The notes under the pieces were generated by a model. That model had not been told where the DNA came from and did not search any database. It worked only from the letters and a program-made list of their open reading frames with translations. Of a stretch of DNA of 64,000 nt, positions 35,520 through 43,903 are shown in pieces (position 1 is the stretch's first letter; each line of letters starts with the position of its first letter). Made by a program: the position numbers and the translations under genes. The stretch comes from Paludibacteraceae bacterium (lineage in GTDB: Bacteria; Bacteroidota; Bacteroidia; Bacteroidales; Paludibacteraceae): the NCBI GenBank assembly GCA_017457295.1, contig JAFTHS010000014.1:1-64000 (forward strand), in the 5' to 3' direction.

Positions 35520-36827
35520 TCACTTCCCTCCTCGCAGAAGGTTAATTGATCCCGACAACTGATAAACGCCTATGATTGACTCATCTTGTTTCTTTACTTT
35601 CTGCTTATACACAGGTTTCATAGTGTATTTAGCATCAGCCGCAGCATCTGTTCCTAATGCGCGAATCACGTAGAAGTACGCACCTTCCGCAGCGGGTTTG
35701 CCACCGATAGTACCATCCCAACCTTTGGCAGGGTCGCTCCATTCATACACCAAAAATCCCCAACGATTATACACCCAACAATGGAACTCTTTAATTGAGC
35801 GATAGGCCACACGAAACTCATCATTAGTGCCATCGCCATTAGGTGTAAACACATTGGGTACCAGCAGCATAGACTCGCTAATAGATATATCAAACTCCAC
35901 CGAATCCAATGCACAATCGTAGTTGCTGATTGCCACTACTGCCCGATACTGCCCATGTTCCATAAAGGTGTATCGATGTTCTGCTTCGCTGCGTGTCAGC
36001 AGCAGTTCACCACCTTTGTATAGTTTCCATAGATAGTAATCGGCATTGATAGCATTCGCTTTGAACAGTACTTCCAGTGGAGCCGACATATTCACCACAT
36101 CATCCTCGCTATAAGGTCTGTTTACCTCGTTGCTTTTCTCGCTAATTTTCCCTCTTGTAGTGGTGATTGTCAATGGATTAGCTTTTATTGCTACAGGTTG
36201 ATACAACTCTGTACGCAATGTATCTTCGCTCAACTGCAACTGCTCTGCCAACATATCGCTGATAGCATAATCGGTCACTACGGGCGAAGCCCCCACGGTC
36301 AATTCTTCCGAAAACTTCATTTCCTCCACTGCTACCGAATCCACCCACGTTTCCGACTCGGCATCCCACGCGGCACTTTGATATGTCACGCGGCACATGC
36401 GGGGATACGTACGCTTTTGGCTGTTTGCACTACGATAGTCCATAACTGGCACTTCTCCCTCCAGAGTCAAGATTGTATTCTCGCATTCCAATTCGGCATC
36501 AATGCCAATTATTGCGGGGCGCAAACTGTCATAGTCAAACACCCAAAACACATCTCGCATGCCATTTTTCTTCAGCATATACCCTTCCCCATGTTCGGGA
36601 TAAAGATAGTCTGTACCTGTTTGTATAGGGTTGATTGTATCGGGCAGGCGATACCAATCCACTTCGCCTACGCTCTGCAAGGTCTTCACTTCGGGTTTCG
36701 AGGCAAAGAGCAGCAGCGTATCGCCTTGATTGGTCAGTTGTGCGGCATTACCTACGCACTCCACATGGAGCGCGTAGCACGAAATGGCGCAAATCACAAC
36801 GACTAATACTGATAATAATTTTCTCAC
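35520..36827 (-). CDS. T9SS type B sorted surface protein (CHU_C domain)
   Basis: A signal peptide (about 1-19) leads into Ig/PKD-like beta domains. The C-terminal about 95 residues are the gliding-motility-associated CHU_C domain, opening V-P-N-V-F-T-P-N-G-D-G-T-N-D-E-F and continuing W-V-Y-N-R-W-G and G-W-D-G-T. This domain directs export through the type IX secretion system. No enzyme motif is found in residues 20-330. It is the second gene of the serA operon, 24 nt after serA, an unexpected place for a surface protein. Confidence 0.85.
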   Translation of the reverse strand: MRKLLSVLVVVICAISCYALHVECVGNAAQLTNQGDTLLLFASKPEVKTLQSVGEVDWYRLPDTINPIQTGTDYLYPEHGEGYMLKKNGMRDVFWVFDYDSLRPAIIGIDAELECENTILTLEGEVPVMDYRSANSQKRTYPRMCRVTYQSAAWDAESETWVDSVAVEEMKFSEELTVGASPVVTDYAISDMLAEQLQLSEDTLRTELYQPVAIKANPLTITTTRGKISEKSNEVNRPYSEDDVVNMSAPLEVLFKANAINADYYLWKLYKGGELLLTRSEAEHRYTFMEHGQYRAVVAISNYDCALDSVEFDISISESMLLVPNVFTPNGDGTNDEFRVAYRSIKEFHCWVYNRWGFLVYEWSDPAKGWDGTIGGKPAAEGAYFYVIRALGTDAAADAKYTMKPVYKQKVKKQDESIIGVYQLSGSINLLRGGK

Positions 36828-36851
36828 CTTCTCGTTTTTGCTTATTCGTTT

Positions 36852-37769
36852 TCAATTCACTTGAAAGCGTGTATTACCATTTTGGAAGAAGTCCACTATT
36901 TGCTTTGCTGCGGCTATTCCAGCATTGATATTAGCTTCTGCGGTTTGTGCTCCCATTTTCTTTGGGGTAGCAAAATAGCGCGACTCAAACAGTTCGGTCA
37001 TTTTCTGATCGGCTGCAGGCATAATATCGGTTACATAGCGGAAGTCGTGGCGTTCTTGCATAAACTGTATCAACTCGGCTTCGTTGATCACCTCTTTGCG
37101 TGCTGTATTCACCAGCAATCCGCCCTTGGGCATCTTCGACAGCAACGCATAGTTGATGCTACCTTTGGTTTCTGCGGTGGCAGGGATATGCAAACTAATC
37201 ACATCGCATGTCGCATACAAATCTTCTGCGGAATGTAAAGGAGTTACACCATCATTCAGCATCGCCTCATCGGGGCAATAAGCATCATAGGCATATATCT
37301 CCATACCAAATCCTTTGGCGATACGTGCCACGTTGCGACCCACGTTGCCATAGGCGTGGATACCCAATTTCTTTCCTTTCAGTTCGGTTCCGCTAGTTCC
37401 GTTATACATGTTACGCACTGCCATCACCATCAGTCCCAATGCCAACTCTGCCACAGCATTCGAGTTCTGACCTGGGGTATTCATTGCCACCACATTGTGG
37501 GCGGTAGCAGATGCCAAATCTATGTTGTCATACCCTGCCCCTGCACGTACTACAATCTTCAGGTTCTTGGCTGCTGCCAACACTTCTGCATCCACATTAT
37601 CCGAACGAATAATGAGTGCATCCACGTCTGCCACTGCTTCCAGCAGATGCCCTTTCGAGCTATATTTCTCCAGCAGAGCCAGTTCATAACCTGCTTGTTC
37701 TACTACTTCACGGATTCCATCCACGGCCACACGGGCAAAAGGTTTTTCGGTAGCTACTAATACTTTCAT
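36852..37769 (-). CDS. serA: D-3-phosphoglycerate dehydrogenase
   Basis: It performs the first step of serine synthesis, oxidising 3-phosphoglycerate with NAD. I start at 37769 (305 residues, M-K-V-L-V-A-T-E-K-P-F); the frame runs open to 37826 but overlaps the promoter. The Rossmann motif G-I-H-A-Y-G-N-V-G-R-N-V-A-R and catalytic-type Arg (V-N-T-A-R) are present. The usual His motif near the end reads T-P-K-K-M-G-A-Q-T-A-E-A-N, which I recall as normal for Bacteroidetes SerA. There is no ACT domain. It heads an eight-gene operon and is not next to serC, which lies 12.7 kb away. Confidence 0.9.
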   Translation of the reverse strand: MKVLVATEKPFARVAVDGIREVVEQAGYELALLEKYSSKGHLLEAVADVDALIIRSDNVDAEVLAAAKNLKIVVRAGAGYDNIDLASATAHNVVAMNTPGQNSNAVAELALGLMVMAVRNMYNGTSGTELKGKKLGIHAYGNVGRNVARIAKGFGMEIYAYDAYCPDEAMLNDGVTPLHSAEDLYATCDVISLHIPATAETKGSINYALLSKMPKGGLLVNTARKEVINEAELIQFMQERHDFRYVTDIMPAADQKMTELFESRYFATPKKMGAQTAEANINAGIAAAKQIVDFFQNGNTRFQVN

Positions 37770-37803
37770 ATTCTTATTCATTTTATTCACATTATTTTCG
37801 CTG

Positions 37804-37835
37804 CAAAGGTACAACAAAAAATGCACATTTGCAAG
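37804..37835 (-). promoter_or_regulatory. Promoter of the serA operon
   Basis: The minus strand reads CTTG (37835-37832), 20 nt, TACCTTTG (37811-37804). The -7 is perfect. It gives a leader of about 25-30 nt and is the only good promoter seen for the eight genes. Confidence 0.72.
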
Positions 37836-37939
37836 TAAATGAGCGAAAATTTATTTGCAAGCGAAATTATATTGGCAAATGGGCGGCATTAAGCGGCTGT
37901 AACTTCTCGCTTATCGACACCTATCGTTATGCTATCCTT

Positions 37940-38005
37940 AATTAGTGATTAATTAGTGATTAATTAGTGATTAATTAGTGATTAGTTAGTGATTAATTAG
38001 TGATT
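37940..38005. repeat. 11-bp tandem array, unit AATTAGTGATT, 6 copies
   Basis: Six units, one with two changes (AGTTAGTGATT). The unit is the reverse complement of that at 27886-27962, and both arrays are edged by an ACATAGG-like sequence. It lies between the divergent serA and TPR-HTH genes. Confidence 0.95.
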
Positions 38006-38135
38006 AATATATGTTCACCCTATGTTCTACCACACAAAATTCCTATTTGGAGCGCAGAAATGGCTTCTAACAACACCACAGTGGGTATCTTTTACCTTCT
38101 TATTTACAGACAAATCACGCTAAAGTACACAATAA

Positions 38136-38167
38136 TTTGCAAAATCAAAATAAAAGTACTAACTTTG
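38136..38167 (+). promoter_or_regulatory. Promoter of the TPR-HTH gene
   Basis: TTTG (38136-38139), 20 nt, TAACTTTG (38160-38167): full consensus. The ATG at 38208 follows after a leader of about 35 nt. Confidence 0.8.
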
Positions 38168-38207
38168 CAAAAATTATTTCAAGTCACAAAATAACATCTT
38201 TACCACA

Positions 38208-39596
38208 ATGAAATCCATCTTCATCATAGCCATCTGTACATTTTCATCGCTCCTAACCTTACTTCATGCACAAAATCCATATGATTTGCGACAAGAGGCA
38301 TTGCTCGATTTCAATGCGGGAAGAAGCAAAGAGGCACAAAAAAAACTCATTCAAGCATACGATATTTTCTATTCTGAAGCAAATTGGGATATGGCTTCCA
38401 TGTGCCTATACGAACGAGCCATCGACTATATGAACGTCGGAGACTTAACAAATATGTGGCTGCAAACCAAGCAACTACATACACTCATGAGCGAACATCA
38501 CTCTGCCATGGTGGCGTACAACTACCACTCCGTAGCGTCTGGATACTATTCCTACATCGACAGCATTGACTTAGCTATTATACACGGAAAGAAAGCTATT
38601 CATGCGTTAGAACAGATAGAGGACCCACACTTATATAATATTGTACCCGTGTGGAGTTACTACAATATGGCATTTTTCTACGACTCCTATTTTCAGCCAC
38701 CTATCGTGGACAGTGTTCGACACTATTTGGCTCTAGCGAGGGAAGTCACCAAATCCTCACGTACATACAAAGATTCCATTGAAGCATTAGTCAGTATTAT
38801 GGATTTAGAGGCATGGCAAGAATATTACGTAGGCCATTATGATCTCGCAGAGCAGATGATGAATCAAGTCTTAGACATGATAGACACCATAGCAAAAGTC
38901 TCCCCAAACACGATTATCACCGAACGAGGAGAAGCTCTTGCTTTTTTGGCAATGCTGTATGAAGAGCAAGGAAAGTGGAAGCAAGCACTTGAATATCAGC
39001 ACAAAGCATCGGAAAACAACGAGATGCGATACAGCCTAGAAAAACGACGAGTATTACAAGAAGTGCAGACGCAATATGAGGTAGAAAAGCAGCAACTCGA
39101 GATGGAGAAACTCGAAACTTCAAACCGACTGATGAGATGGTTTTTTGTCGCATTGGGGTTATTAATCTTGGTGCTACTACTCAGCTACTTGCTATTGGTT
39201 ATGCGCAAAAAAAACATAGAAGCGCAGTTGTACGAAGCGGCGCTGGAGGCTGATAATATGCGACAAACAATATCGCAACTCGAACAAAAAACGGATATCG
39301 AACCTTTAAGTATATTAACAGAAGGACTGATAAAGCAGTTGCGACATGGAGCCAACAGAGAATATACCGTCACTGCTATACAGCATTTGCAGCAATTGAA
39401 TCTACCAGAAATACAGGTTCTTCTTAATCACGGCAACAAAATCACAACGATGGACAAACGTTATATCCTATGTTTTGCTGCGGGAATGACGGTGGAGCAG
39501 ATTGCTGATTTTATGTCTTTAGAACCCCCAAGTGTGTACACGGTTAGATATCGGTTACGCAAAAAATTCCCCTCGGAATACCCTTTCCCATATTAA
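38208..39596 (+). CDS. Membrane TPR protein with a C-terminal HTH domain
   Basis: A signal peptide (about 1-22) is followed by TPR-like helices (about 25-270), a charged coiled coil (about 275-305), one membrane helix (about 309-332), a second short coiled coil (about 335-365) and a cytosolic HTH domain (about 410-462; A-A-G-M-T-V-E-Q-I-A-D-F-M...S-V-Y-T-V-R-Y-R-L-R-K-K). This is the layout of Bacteroidetes TPR-TM-LuxR-like one-component regulators that sense in the periplasm. The HTH reappears almost unchanged as a stand-alone gene 84 nt downstream. Likely targets are the adjacent surface-protein genes. Confidence 0.82.
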   Translation: MKSIFIIAICTFSSLLTLLHAQNPYDLRQEALLDFNAGRSKEAQKKLIQAYDIFYSEANWDMASMCLYERAIDYMNVGDLTNMWLQTKQLHTLMSEHHSAMVAYNYHSVASGYYSYIDSIDLAIIHGKKAIHALEQIEDPHLYNIVPVWSYYNMAFFYDSYFQPPIVDSVRHYLALAREVTKSSRTYKDSIEALVSIMDLEAWQEYYVGHYDLAEQMMNQVLDMIDTIAKVSPNTIITERGEALAFLAMLYEEQGKWKQALEYQHKASENNEMRYSLEKRRVLQEVQTQYEVEKQQLEMEKLETSNRLMRWFFVALGLLILVLLLSYLLLVMRKKNIEAQLYEAALEADNMRQTISQLEQKTDIEPLSILTEGLIKQLRHGANREYTVTAIQHLQQLNLPEIQVLLNHGNKITTMDKRYILCFAAGMTVEQIADFMSLEPPSVYTVRYRLRKKFPSEYPFPY

Positions 39597-39645
39597 TTTG
39601 TGTATTTGTCTATATTTGTCTATATCATTTTAGCCAAAAATGTAG

Positions 39646-39653
39646 TAACTTTG
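39646..39653 (+). promoter_or_regulatory. -7 element before the small HTH gene
   Basis: TAACTTTG lies 27 nt before the ATG at 39681. No TTTG is found at 19-21 nt upstream; the nearest (39615-39618) is 27 nt away, within a short 11-bp duplication of TGTCTATATTT. Partial support only. Confidence 0.4.
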
Positions 39654-39680
39654 CAGCGCAATTTCAAATAAAATGCGCTC

Positions 39681-39998
39681 ATGAATAGTACACAACTAAT
39701 AATTCAAAATGCTATTACGCAACTTTGTCTTCTAATCAAATCATCCTCTTTAGCAAATACTGAGAAGACCACCGTTGTTGAACGAGTACACGCAATAGAC
39801 GTTGTTCTATTGGAACGCTTATGTCAAAAGTCTTCTCGTCCACTAACGACTACTAATTTGTCATATATCATTTGCTTCTTGGCAGGATTGAGTACACATA
39901 CGGTTGCCGCCATATTCAAAATTGAACCGGGCACAGTCTATACCGTGCGCTACAGACTACATGCCTACTTCACAACGGATGCGGTTCTGCCATTCTGA
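39681..39998 (+). CDS. Small stand-alone HTH protein, paralogue of the upstream regulator
   Basis: The 105-residue protein has no signal peptide or membrane segment. Its last about 45 residues (I-I-C-F-L-A-G-L-S...G-T-V-Y-T-V-R-Y-R-L) align without gaps with the HTH end of the membrane TPR protein, including the ending x-x-L/F-P-F/Y. Its first 55 residues match the helical linker before that HTH only loosely. It could compete for the same DNA sites or heterodimerise with the membrane regulator. It has its own -7 element. Confidence 0.75.
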   Translation: MNSTQLIIQNAITQLCLLIKSSSLANTEKTTVVERVHAIDVVLLERLCQKSSRPLTTTNLSYIICFLAGLSTHTVAAIFKIEPGTVYTVRYRLHAYFTTDAVLPF

Positions 39999-40050
39999 GT
40001 GTACGAAGGTACATTACACTATTGCTACAACACACACTATATCTCAAAAC

Positions 40051-40090
40051 ATCAAATATAATCAAATATAATCAAATATAATCAACCATA
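40051..40090. repeat. 10-bp tandem array, unit ATCAAATATA, 4 copies
   Basis: Three identical ATCAAATATA units and one variant (ATCAACCATA) end 7 bp before the ATG of the LRR gene. It occupies the leader or promoter position, and no TAnnTTTG is seen. A change in copy number would alter this region directly. Confidence 0.9.
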
Positions 40091-40096
40091 TTTTCA

Positions 40097-43000
40097 ATGC
40101 GTATGAAAAAGACTTTCTCTCTTGTTGTGCTTCTCCTTTGCATGACATTGGGTGTAACCGCCCAAAGTAGTGGCACATGTGGTGCCAATCTCAACTGGTC
40201 GTTTGAGGGAAATACCCTCACTATCACAGGCTCTGGTGCCATGACCAATTATGAGTCGTATAACTCCGCTCCTTGGTATTCCATTCGCGAGAGTATTGTG
40301 CAAGTATCTTTGCCAGAAGAACTTACCACTATCGGAAAGAACGCATTCAATAGTTGCACCAAACTCCGATTGGTAACCATCCCTGCTAAGGTAACTACCA
40401 TTGCAAACAATGCGTTTGATAATTGCCAAGTCATGAGTAGGGTAATTTTCGCTCAAGGTTCTACGCTCCAAACGATTGGAGAATATGCTTTCACCAGATG
40501 TTATGCACTGACTTCTATTTCGCTTCCTTCTTCTCTAAAAACTATCAAAAGAGCTGCGTTTCGGTACTGCAACAAACTAACTTCCATCACAATCCCTGCA
40601 TCATGTAGTTCCATCGAGCAAGAGGCATTTCAAGAATGTAGCGAACTTAGCGAAGTCGTTCTAAAAGAAGGTGTAAAAACAATTGCTTCCAACGTGTTCA
40701 CGAGTTGCCCAAACCTAACATCTGTCACGCTCCCTAATTCATTAATAGCCATCGGAACAGACGCATTCAATGGTTGCAGTTCTTTGACACATATTACCAT
40801 TCCAAAGAATATCAAAAGCATTGCTGAAAGGACATTCGCCAACTGTACTTCCCTCGCAACGATCTCCTTGCCTGATAGTCTGACTACCATTGGTTATCAA
40901 GCATTCTATCGTTCAGGATTAACCGAAATCGATCTCCCTAATTCTATTACTTCGTATGCTAACAACTGTTTTCAAGAATGTAGGAATCTAACCTCTGTCA
41001 CCATCCCTGCAGGAATAACCTCCATACCCAACGAAATGTTCATCGAATGCAACAACCTAACATCGGTGTCTATCCCAGAAGGAGTAACGACTATTGGTGG
41101 TGGTGCGTTTAAGAACTGCAATTTGCTCTCTGTACAACTTCCTAATTCATTAACAAAAATTTGTAGCGATAGTTATTATGGGAATCCCAATCTTTCCGTA
41201 CTCATCATTCCTAACAACGTAACTACCATTGAATCATATGCTTTTAATCGTTGCTATGCTCTCAGAACTGTGGTGTTTGGCAACAACGTAACCACTTTGC
41301 AGCCCTATGTTTTCCAATATTGTTCATCGTTGGCAGAGATCACCCTACCAACCAAACTAACCATTCTGCCAACATATTGTTTTGATGGCTGTACCTCGCT
41401 TTCTAAAGTCAATCTTCCAGAGGGACTTACCACAATCGAGGCATCAGCATTCGCTAGTTGCTCTTCGCTGCAAACCATCAAACTACCAAACTCAATTCGT
41501 GTTCTAAATGGCGCGTTTTCTGGCTGCACGGGACTACAAGAAATTGAGATTCCTGAAGGTGTCAGCATGCTGAACAATACTTTTAATAGTTGTTCAAACC
41601 TCAGCAAAGTGATTTTGCCTTCTACCCTCACCACAATAGGCAACGATGTATTCCGTAGCTGCACCAATTTAGCTTCGATTGATATTCCTCAAACTGTAAC
41701 CAGCATTGGCTCGACTGCTTTTGATAATTGTAATTCGATGAGCGAAATTGCACTACCACACAACCTTGCAACCATCGGTAGCGGTGCATTCCAGAATTGC
41801 ACATCCCTCCGTCAAATCACATTGCCAAACAAGATTACAACCATTGAGCATTATACATTCGGTTATTGTACATCACTCTCATCTATCACTTTACCACCCA
41901 ACTTAAAAACAATTAACGAATCCGCATTCCAGCATTGTACCTCATTAAGCAATATTGAGTTGCCAGAAGGTGTTTCGTCGATAGGTCGCTATGCATTCCG
42001 GCGTTGTGAAGGACTTGCTTCGCTTACCATACCAAGCACAGTGCTCAATTTAGGGGAGTGTTTCGTTGGGTATTGCGCTGGTTTAGCAGAAGTAAATATG
42101 CTCCCACTCTCGCCTCCTACCATGCAATACAACAACTCTTTTGGTTATGCTCCAAGTTCTATGGTTATCAATGTATTGTGTGGCAACAAAGAGTTCTATA
42201 TTACAGACCCTGCATGGGCTAAACTTCCAATCCACGAGATACCATCCTATCGCGTGAAAGTGAAATCATCCAACAATCGCATGGGTGAAGCCGTTGTCCT
42301 CACTCCTAACACGTGTACCAACGATGATGCCATAATCCAAGCTATTCCACGCGAGGGTTGCCAATTTGCTGCATGGCACGATGGCAACACCGACAACCCA
42401 CGTACTGTGACTGTAGTCGATAACGCTGTATATACCGCCACCTTCGAGGCGCGCACCACCTACCAATTGACTGTAAACTACGACAATACACAAGGTCACA
42501 TAGCAGGTACAGGTGCTTACTTCCCTGGCGAAGAGGCAACACTGACGGTTACTCCTTTCGGCGGTTACCGCTTCCTCAAATGGAGCGATGATAATACCGA
42601 TAACCCTCGCAACATCGTTATGGATAAGGACCTCACGCTGGAAGCTACCTTCGTGATTGGCGACTACTGCGGTGACAACATCCTTTATACCTTTACTAAT
42701 GATACGTTGGCATTGAAGGGAACTGGCGAGATGTACAACCTCAGCGAATATGGTTGGGATATGTATGCTGACGAAGTAGCGACAATCACATTATCCGAGG
42801 GCATCACTTCCTTAGGAACCAACGCTTTCATGGACTTGATGTTTGTTTCTGAGGTAACTATTCCTGCTTCTGTCAAAACCATTCACAAGCGTGCATTCGA
42901 GAATTGCCGCAGCTTAGCAGAGGTGAATTTTGCACAATATAGCAAACTCAAGACCATCGACAATTGGGCATTCTTCCAATGTATCAATTTGCAGGCAATG

Positions 43001-43414
43001 GCTATTCCTGAAGGAGTAACCACCATCGGAAATGGTGCATTCTATGGTTGTGCATATCTCGAAACGCTACTTATACCTGCATCCATGCAATCTATTGCTG
43101 ATAATGGATTCGCTCTATGCTCCAAGTTATCACAAATCACGGTTAATGCTACCGAACCTCCTGTAGTAGAGAGCAAAACATTCGATAGCGTAGATCGCGA
43201 CATTCCTGTATATGTACCCGATGGCACAGGACCTAAATATCGTTCTGCGCCTGTATGGAAAGAGTTTAACATTCAAGACAAAGCAGACTCTCCTACTAAT
43301 ATAGACAATGTACAAAGCGAAACAATCAAAGTAGAAAAGATTATTCGCAATGGTCAATTGTATATACTCCGAGATGGTAAGACATATACCACCACTGGAC
43401 AAGAAGTCAAATAA
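40097..43414 (+). CDS. BspA-like leucine-rich repeat surface protein
   Basis: The start is 40097 or the second ATG at 40103; the signal peptide covers about 1-24. Residues about 45-685 and 870-1030 are tandem 23-residue LRR_5 repeats (L-x-x-I-x-L-P-x-x-h-x-x-I-x-x-x-A-F-x-x-C), about 30 in all. The two blocks are separated by two InlB-type repeats (about 710-855; each with a W and T-D-N-P-R). The protein ends in the shared tail (K-I-I-R-N-G...Y-T-T-T-G-Q-E-V-K). BspA-type proteins bind host proteins and other bacteria in oral Bacteroidetes; adhesion is inferred. A strong terminator follows. Confidence 0.9.
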   Translation: MRMKKTFSLVVLLLCMTLGVTAQSSGTCGANLNWSFEGNTLTITGSGAMTNYESYNSAPWYSIRESIVQVSLPEELTTIGKNAFNSCTKLRLVTIPAKVTTIANNAFDNCQVMSRVIFAQGSTLQTIGEYAFTRCYALTSISLPSSLKTIKRAAFRYCNKLTSITIPASCSSIEQEAFQECSELSEVVLKEGVKTIASNVFTSCPNLTSVTLPNSLIAIGTDAFNGCSSLTHITIPKNIKSIAERTFANCTSLATISLPDSLTTIGYQAFYRSGLTEIDLPNSITSYANNCFQECRNLTSVTIPAGITSIPNEMFIECNNLTSVSIPEGVTTIGGGAFKNCNLLSVQLPNSLTKICSDSYYGNPNLSVLIIPNNVTTIESYAFNRCYALRTVVFGNNVTTLQPYVFQYCSSLAEITLPTKLTILPTYCFDGCTSLSKVNLPEGLTTIEASAFASCSSLQTIKLPNSIRVLNGAFSGCTGLQEIEIPEGVSMLNNTFNSCSNLSKVILPSTLTTIGNDVFRSCTNLASIDIPQTVTSIGSTAFDNCNSMSEIALPHNLATIGSGAFQNCTSLRQITLPNKITTIEHYTFGYCTSLSSITLPPNLKTINESAFQHCTSLSNIELPEGVSSIGRYAFRRCEGLASLTIPSTVLNLGECFVGYCAGLAEVNMLPLSPPTMQYNNSFGYAPSSMVINVLCGNKEFYITDPAWAKLPIHEIPSYRVKVKSSNNRMGEAVVLTPNTCTNDDAIIQAIPREGCQFAAWHDGNTDNPRTVTVVDNAVYTATFEARTTYQLTVNYDNTQGHIAGTGAYFPGEEATLTVTPFGGYRFLKWSDDNTDNPRNIVMDKDLTLEATFVIGDYCGDNILYTFTNDTLALKGTGEMYNLSEYGWDMYADEVATITLSEGITSLGTNAFMDLMFVSEVTIPASVKTIHKRAFENCRSLAEVNFAQYSKLKTIDNWAFFQCINLQAMAIPEGVTTIGNGAFYGCAYLETLLIPASMQSIADNGFALCSKLSQITVNATEPPVVESKTFDSVDRDIPVYVPDGTGPKYRSAPVWKEFNIQDKADSPTNIDNVQSETIKVEKIIRNGQLYILRDGKTYTTTGQEVK

Positions 43415-43450
43415 CGTATTAGTACAACCACTAAACGAATATTAAATCTA

Positions 43451-43489
43451 AAAAGCCCCACAAACATCGCAAGTTTGTGGGGCTTTTTT
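43451..43489 (+). terminator. Terminator after the LRR gene
   Basis: AAAAGCCCCACAAAC (43451-43465) pairs with GTTTGTGGGGCTTTTTT (43473-43489) around a 7-nt loop. It is very strong and may work in both directions. Confidence 0.92.
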
Positions 43490-43743
43490 ATACCTTCTTT
43501 TATATTCGATAAGACTACTTCACACAAAAAACACATAAAAAACATAGCAAATCTTTAGAAAGAGTTTGCAAAACTTATTATTCGTATCTATAAAGGCAAA
43601 AATATTTGGAAGTTCAAAATAATTATATTAATTTCGCAACGTTTTTTAAAAGAATAAAGGTAATCAAACTTACAAAATCTTAAAAATATTCACCTTTTTC
43701 TCAAAAAACATAGCCACGAAATAGTGTTATATAACATATATAA

Positions 43744-43875
43744 AATTATACCACAACTGCGATTGATGAACTTCACACTCCACAATCCACCACACAAAAA
43801 ATCCTCCGAAATGGCGTGGTATATATCATCCGCGACAACAAGACCTATAGTATTACAGGACAAGAAATAAAATAA
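43744..43875 (+). pseudogene. Orphan C-terminal tail, remnant of a lost surface protein
   Basis: Reading from 43744 to the TAA at 43873-43875 gives 43 codons with no start codon. The last 26 residues match the shared tail (K-I-L-R-N-G-V-V-Y-I-I-R...T-Y-S-I-T-G-Q-E-I-K), preceded by the usual T-A-I-D lead-in. A TAA at 43741 closes the frame on the left. It resembles the end of the LRR gene 460 bp upstream, but with many differences, so the loss is not recent. The rest of the 43490-43903 gap is AT-rich and holds nothing else recognisable. Confidence 0.75.
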
Positions 43876-43903
43876 CGACAAACAAGTAAAATTTTGGAAT
43901 ACC

